From Gilliamella bombi (GTDB lineage: Bacteria; Pseudomonadota; Gammaproteobacteria; Enterobacterales; Orbaceae): a DNA stretch of 64,000 nt. The notes under the pieces were generated by a model. The model ran no database searches. It was not told the DNA's origin and saw only the letters and a program-made list of their open reading frames with translations. The DNA lies in contig NZ_FMWS01000015.1 in the NCBI RefSeq assembly GCF_900103255.1, positions 28,165-92,164 of the forward strand, in the 5' to 3' direction. Made by a program: the position numbers and the translations under genes. Within the stretch, counting starts at the first letter, position 1. Every line of letters starts with the position of its first letter. This document shows, one piece after another, positions 60,740 to 64,000 of the stretch.

Positions 60740-61684
60740 ATGAATAATATTACGAATATGTCTCAGCCAAAAAGTAAATGGCAACTTTTTAACTGGCTTT
60801 ATACTGGTAAATTACCATTAAACGAATTATGGCTTAATCCGACTTATCGTTATAAGTTTTTTTTTAGAACCTTGTTTTTAAGTCCAATCACCTTAAAATG
60901 GCTTGATAAACTAAGGCAGTACCCATTACTCGGCGATTATTTTTCGTGCCAAACAAATTTGCCATGCAAATTACAGCGTCCTTATTTAGCTTCTTGCTTG
61001 AGTCAAAAAGCCCGTTATGACGCTTTGGCGTATCACTATGATTTTTTAGCTAAACAACCTGAAAGCGTAAGCAAGGCCTTTTATAATCCGCAATTGCCTT
61101 TTGTATTGGCGGATGTAACAGTTAAAAATGAACAAAACATTCAAATAGCAGTGCAAGCCCGTAATAAATTTGCAAGAGAAGGCGAAATCAGCCTTTATTT
61201 TTATGATAGTGATGGCATCGACTTAGCCACTTTGACATTTTCAATCGTAGAATATCAAGGTAAGCCAACGCTATTTATTGCAGGATTACAAGGCACAGGA
61301 CATGATGATGCGCGTACTCGTGTACAAAAAGCGACTAAAGCCTGCTATGGGCTATTCCCTAAACGTGTTGTAGTTGAAGCTGTATTAACTGTTGCTCGTT
61401 ATTATCAGTTAACTCAAATTGTTGCTGTGGGCAATAAAACACATATATATAACAATTGGCGCTATAATAGCCGCCAAGAGCGCATTTTATCTGATTATGA
61501 CGATTTTTGGTTAACTCTTGATAGCAAACAAGATGCCAATGGTTTATTTATATTACCAAACCAAATTAATCGAAAATCCATTGAAGAAATCGCCAGTAAA
61601 AAACGTTCAGAATATCGAAATCGTTATGCTTTATTGGATCAGCTTCAACTTAATATTGAGCAAAAATTAGCATCATTGACTTAA
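60740..61684 (+). CDS. ybjX: VirK/YbjX family protein (DUF535)
   Basis: 314 residues without a signal peptide. DUF535 features: YLASCLSQKARYDALAYHYD, then LFIAGLQGTGHDDARTRVQKATKACYG, PKRVVVEAVLTVARYY and VGNKTHIYNNWRYNSR, here cited in overlapping parts. Family members (VirK of Shigella, YbjX of E. coli) affect envelope integrity or virulence-factor localisation; the molecular activity is unknown. In E. coli ybjX is near ybjE/lysO, and here lysO follows in 81 bp, so the neighbourhood is conserved. The upstream 170 bp after the eno terminator holds its promoter. Confidence 0.87.
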   Translation: MNNITNMSQPKSKWQLFNWLYTGKLPLNELWLNPTYRYKFFFRTLFLSPITLKWLDKLRQYPLLGDYFSCQTNLPCKLQRPYLASCLSQKARYDALAYHYDFLAKQPESVSKAFYNPQLPFVLADVTVKNEQNIQIAVQARNKFAREGEISLYFYDSDGIDLATLTFSIVEYQGKPTLFIAGLQGTGHDDARTRVQKATKACYGLFPKRVVVEAVLTVARYYQLTQIVAVGNKTHIYNNWRYNSRQERILSDYDDFWLTLDSKQDANGLFILPNQINRKSIEEIASKKRSEYRNRYALLDQLQLNIEQKLASLT

Positions 61685-61765
61685 TGATTAGTAGTAACAT
61701 GTTTAAAACATAGGTTTGATCCAATTATTTAAAAATAAAAATCAGGAATAGTTAAGGAATAAAAT

Positions 61766-62680
61766 ATGTATTTTGGTATTCTTATTGCGTTAGTGCCATT
61801 GTTTATTGGTTATTTAATTAAGATTAAAAATGATAATTTGATGACCAAGATTAACCAAACATTGAGTTGGATGGTTTACCTTATTTTATTCATTATGGGA
61901 TCTGAACTTGCACATTTAGATAACTTAACTACAAATTTACAAATGATTTTATGTTATACCGGTGTTCTTTTTATTTGTACATTTGGGGGTAATTTTGTTG
62001 TTTTAATTATTTTTGATTATTTTCTTTCTACCAAGGCATATAAAACAGATCAAACTTACGAATCACGTTTTAAAATGATTTTTGAGTCATTGCGTGTTTG
62101 TATTGCATTAATTGTTGGGTTTATTTGCGGATTATTTCCATTATTTATTTGGCAATATTCAGAAAGTACCACGCAAGTTGTATTGGTTTTTTTATTGTTT
62201 TTAGTCGGTATTCAATTGCGCAGTAATAATATTTCAATTAAGCACATTCTGCTCAATAAAATAGGCATAATTACAACGCTAGTAGTTACGATAAGTGCAT
62301 TTTTGGGGGGCATTGTTGCGTCATTTGTTTTAGATTTGCCCGCACGAGTTGGTCTTGCTATGTCATCGGGTTTTGGTTGGTATTCGTTATCGGGTATTTT
62401 AATGACAGAAGCCCATGGTCCAGTTATTGGTAGTGCTACGTTTTTAAATGATATTCTGCGTGAATTATGCGCAATTATCTTAATCCCAACACTAATTAAA
62501 CGCTACCAATTAACCACATTAGGTCTGTGTGGTGCAACATCAATGGATTTTACACTCCCCATGCTGCAAAAAGGTGGTGGGATAGCCATAGTGCCTGCGG
62601 CTATTGCTCAAGGTTTTTTATTTACATTGATTATGCCGATATTTATTACGTTATTTAACTATGGAGGGTTTGGGTTTTAG
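61766..62680 (+). CDS. lysO: L-lysine exporter LysO
   Basis: An inner-membrane exporter of lysine and the antimetabolite thialysine. 304 residues with about eight hydrophobic segments. The DUF340/LysO core SSGFGWYSLSGILMTEAHGPVIGS, seen around residues 200-222 and quoted here in part (GFGWYSLSG, LMTEAHGPVIGS), is followed by LNDILRELCAI and AIVPAAIAQGFLFT. In E. coli LysO, membrane acidic residues are needed for transport; the Glu in TEAHG and RELC match. No lysine riboswitch is visible in the 81-bp upstream gap. Confidence 0.9.
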   Translation: MYFGILIALVPLFIGYLIKIKNDNLMTKINQTLSWMVYLILFIMGSELAHLDNLTTNLQMILCYTGVLFICTFGGNFVVLIIFDYFLSTKAYKTDQTYESRFKMIFESLRVCIALIVGFICGLFPLFIWQYSESTTQVVLVFLLFLVGIQLRSNNISIKHILLNKIGIITTLVVTISAFLGGIVASFVLDLPARVGLAMSSGFGWYSLSGILMTEAHGPVIGSATFLNDILRELCAIILIPTLIKRYQLTTLGLCGATSMDFTLPMLQKGGGIAIVPAAIAQGFLFTLIMPIFITLFNYGGFGF

Positions 62681-62721
62681 CTTAAAAAAAGCAAAGCCTA
62701 CTTAAACGGAGTAAAAAGGTA

Positions 62722-63576
62722 ATGGGAAAGTATAGTTTATTAAGAGGTAAAGTAAGGCGTTTAAAAATATTGAAAGTAGATCAAGAAAAGGATCACAATA
62801 AAAAAACCGAAGACTGTGGTTTTATTGAGTCAATTTTGGGGCTATTTATTATCGAGATGATTGGTGGATTTATTCTAATAACCGCAGCTATATGTAAGTT
62901 TGTTTATGAATTCATGCTTAGTTTATTTACTTTTGGGTTACTACAAACCAAGCTATTAAAAGGCACACCATTTGTTTGTTATATCGGTAATGTCAAAGTC
63001 AAAGGTAGGCTAGAAAATGTCGCTTTTAAAAATGGTGATTACGTCGAAATGGTCGTCAAACAAATTGATAAGAACAAATATCAAGCTTATGCCGTCCGAT
63101 TTCCTAAATATCATGCTTTATTTTTCCCTAAAGGAGTTGGTCTTTCGACATTGCAATTGCTGAAATATTGTATGATTGGTGTTGGATCGATAATATTATG
63201 TACCGATGGTTTTATTTTCATTAGCGTATTATTCAATCATGAGTGGGATTCTTTAGAAGTGATAGAAATTACCAAAACAAGCTGTATTGGCTTTGTTGCT
63301 TTTGTGTTCTTTTTTTTCTTCGTTTTTGGTGGGAGGTTAACTTTTATTTGTAACCGCATTTATGCCACTTTAGGTTATCCAAAACCATGGTTACACAACA
63401 GTTGGTATGAAGAATTCTTGTTTTTCAAAATGAATCGTCGTCGGGATCCTGAGCTATTTAATGATCCTCAAACGCCGGAATTTCAAAAAATTAGAAATAA
63501 AGATATACAGCCTTCAGCTAATTATTACTGTCGAACACCTATTATACCAAGTTGGGTAAATATTATGGATGAATGA
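62722..63576 (+). CDS. Membrane protein resembling putative type VI secretion effectors
   Basis: 284 residues. A basic N-terminus (KYSLLRGKVRRLKILK) precedes a hydrophobic hairpin (about 38-75). A small beta domain follows, with GRLENVAFKNGDYVEMVVKQ and YAVRFPKYHALFFPKGV. Two more membrane segments follow (about 145-168 and 190-212), then a tail with YATLGYPKPW and a final YYCRTP. The order of segments (GxI..LK, PFxxGDxVEVV, AVxxPxxxxIxLYP, two helices, LGxP, YxxR) matches proteins named putative type VI secretion system effector. That recall is from memory, and no T6SS gene is in the window. AGTAAAAAGG lies upstream of the ATG. It follows lysO by 41 bp. Confidence 0.55.
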   Translation: MGKYSLLRGKVRRLKILKVDQEKDHNKKTEDCGFIESILGLFIIEMIGGFILITAAICKFVYEFMLSLFTFGLLQTKLLKGTPFVCYIGNVKVKGRLENVAFKNGDYVEMVVKQIDKNKYQAYAVRFPKYHALFFPKGVGLSTLQLLKYCMIGVGSIILCTDGFIFISVLFNHEWDSLEVIEITKTSCIGFVAFVFFFFFVFGGRLTFICNRIYATLGYPKPWLHNSWYEEFLFFKMNRRRDPELFNDPQTPEFQKIRNKDIQPSANYYCRTPIIPSWVNIMDE

Positions 63577-63595
63577 TAATTTATAAATTTGATGA

Positions 63596-63635
63596 ACTAA
63601 ATCTGACTGCAGGTTTAGTGAAATTTTAATTCATA
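63596..63635 (+). terminator. Intrinsic terminator after the effector-like gene
   Basis: ACTAAATCTG (63596-63605) pairs with CAGGTTTAGT (63610-63619), one mismatch, followed by a T-rich tail. Confidence 0.65.
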
Positions 63636-64000
63636 TTATGGTGTGCGCACGCGTTTGAAGAAGTCTTAATTACCAAACGGTATAGAATCCTGAATATTTT
63701 TTACAAAAATATAATCTAAATTAGGTAAATGCTCATATTGAGTACTCAATTCACAAAAAATTATGCTGTTTGTTTCATGTTTTATATACAATGGTAGTCA
63801 TGCTATTTAGACTCAAGAGACCGAGATCATTTAGTATTATATATGGTTTGATGGCTAACTATAAAATATCTAGTCAAATCAGTGATGGTTATTTTCTATG
63901 ATATATGCGCAATATTGCTTGTTGTTGATAAGGTGTTAATTTTGTTTTTATGTCTATTGATTACAGTATTTTCTCAAATTACTAGGGGCTGTTGATCTTT
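63636..64000 (+). other. Intergenic end of the window
   Basis: AT-rich, no gene seen on either strand. The final 18 bases (GGGGCTGTTGATCTTT) resemble 57126-57139 (GGCTATTGATCTTT) and might be the edge of a repeated element that continues beyond the window. Confidence 0.35.

Overview
The window is a 64-kb piece of an AT-rich gammaproteobacterial chromosome (roughly one third G+C by eye). Nearly every housekeeping gene resembles its Escherichia coli counterpart, but the proteins are diverged and the gene order is a mosaic. That pattern, with the low G+C and a simplified Enterobacterales-like gene set, suggests Orbaceae (Gilliamella-like insect-gut bacteria). This assignment is inference; no rRNA is present to test it.

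Layout. 1-3.6 kb: the 3' part of a periplasmic beta-glucosidase (bglX), yqfB, and the ybbJ/qmcA pair. 3.6-10.6 kb: a complete tryptophan operon (trpE, trpGD, trpCF, trpB, trpA) with promoter, tandem TrpR-type operator, a leader peptide with two adjacent Trp codons, and an attenuator. 10.7-17.1 kb: initiator tRNA (metY) and the translation operon rimP-nusA-infB-rbfA-truB. 17.1-21.2 kb: an accessory island. Two degraded ends of one IS3-like element flank an orphan membrane-protein gene; a frameshifted gene relic and an adhesin-like gene lie beside them. 21.2-24.5 kb: pssA, ydiK and a lipidated ecotin. 24.7-29.4 kb: a putrescine ABC transporter operon potFGHI. 29.4-30.5 kb: an FMN riboswitch and ribB. 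30.5-34.7 kb: an M20 hydrolase with yjiG/yjiH, a paired SMR exporter, and a peroxiredoxin. 34.8-40.2 kb: srmB, trmA, a candidate sRNA, a CusRS-type two-component system and yaeP. 40.2-46.7 kb: the inner-core heptose genes waaC-waaF-hldD, then cmoM, plsC, a single-domain mnmD and an EexN-like lipoprotein. 46.9-57.1 kb: tamB-tamA, hpt, tadA-dapB, an MFS transporter, fklB and bamE. 57.5-63.6 kb: pyrG-eno, a VirK/YbjX protein, the lysine exporter lysO, and a membrane protein resembling putative type VI secretion effectors.

Functional themes. Outer-membrane biogenesis is well represented (waaC/F, hldD, tamA/B, bamE, plsC, pssA). So are tRNA modification (trmA, cmoM, mnmD, tadA, truB) and translation (rimP, nusA, infB, rbfA, metY). 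Several start codons were moved downstream from the longest open frame because of Shine-Dalgarno spacing and alignment to known N-termini.

Most interesting: a dispersed 36-bp intercistronic repeat in three copies, one abutting the truB start and one encoding the tadA 3' end; a possible 100-nt sRNA upstream of cusR; extra N-terminal membrane segments in both PotH and PotI; an ecotin with a lipobox and a Leu at P1; an MnmD lacking the oxidase half of MnmC; and the relic-rich island after truB. No CRISPR array, rRNA, complete IS, prophage or defence system was seen.
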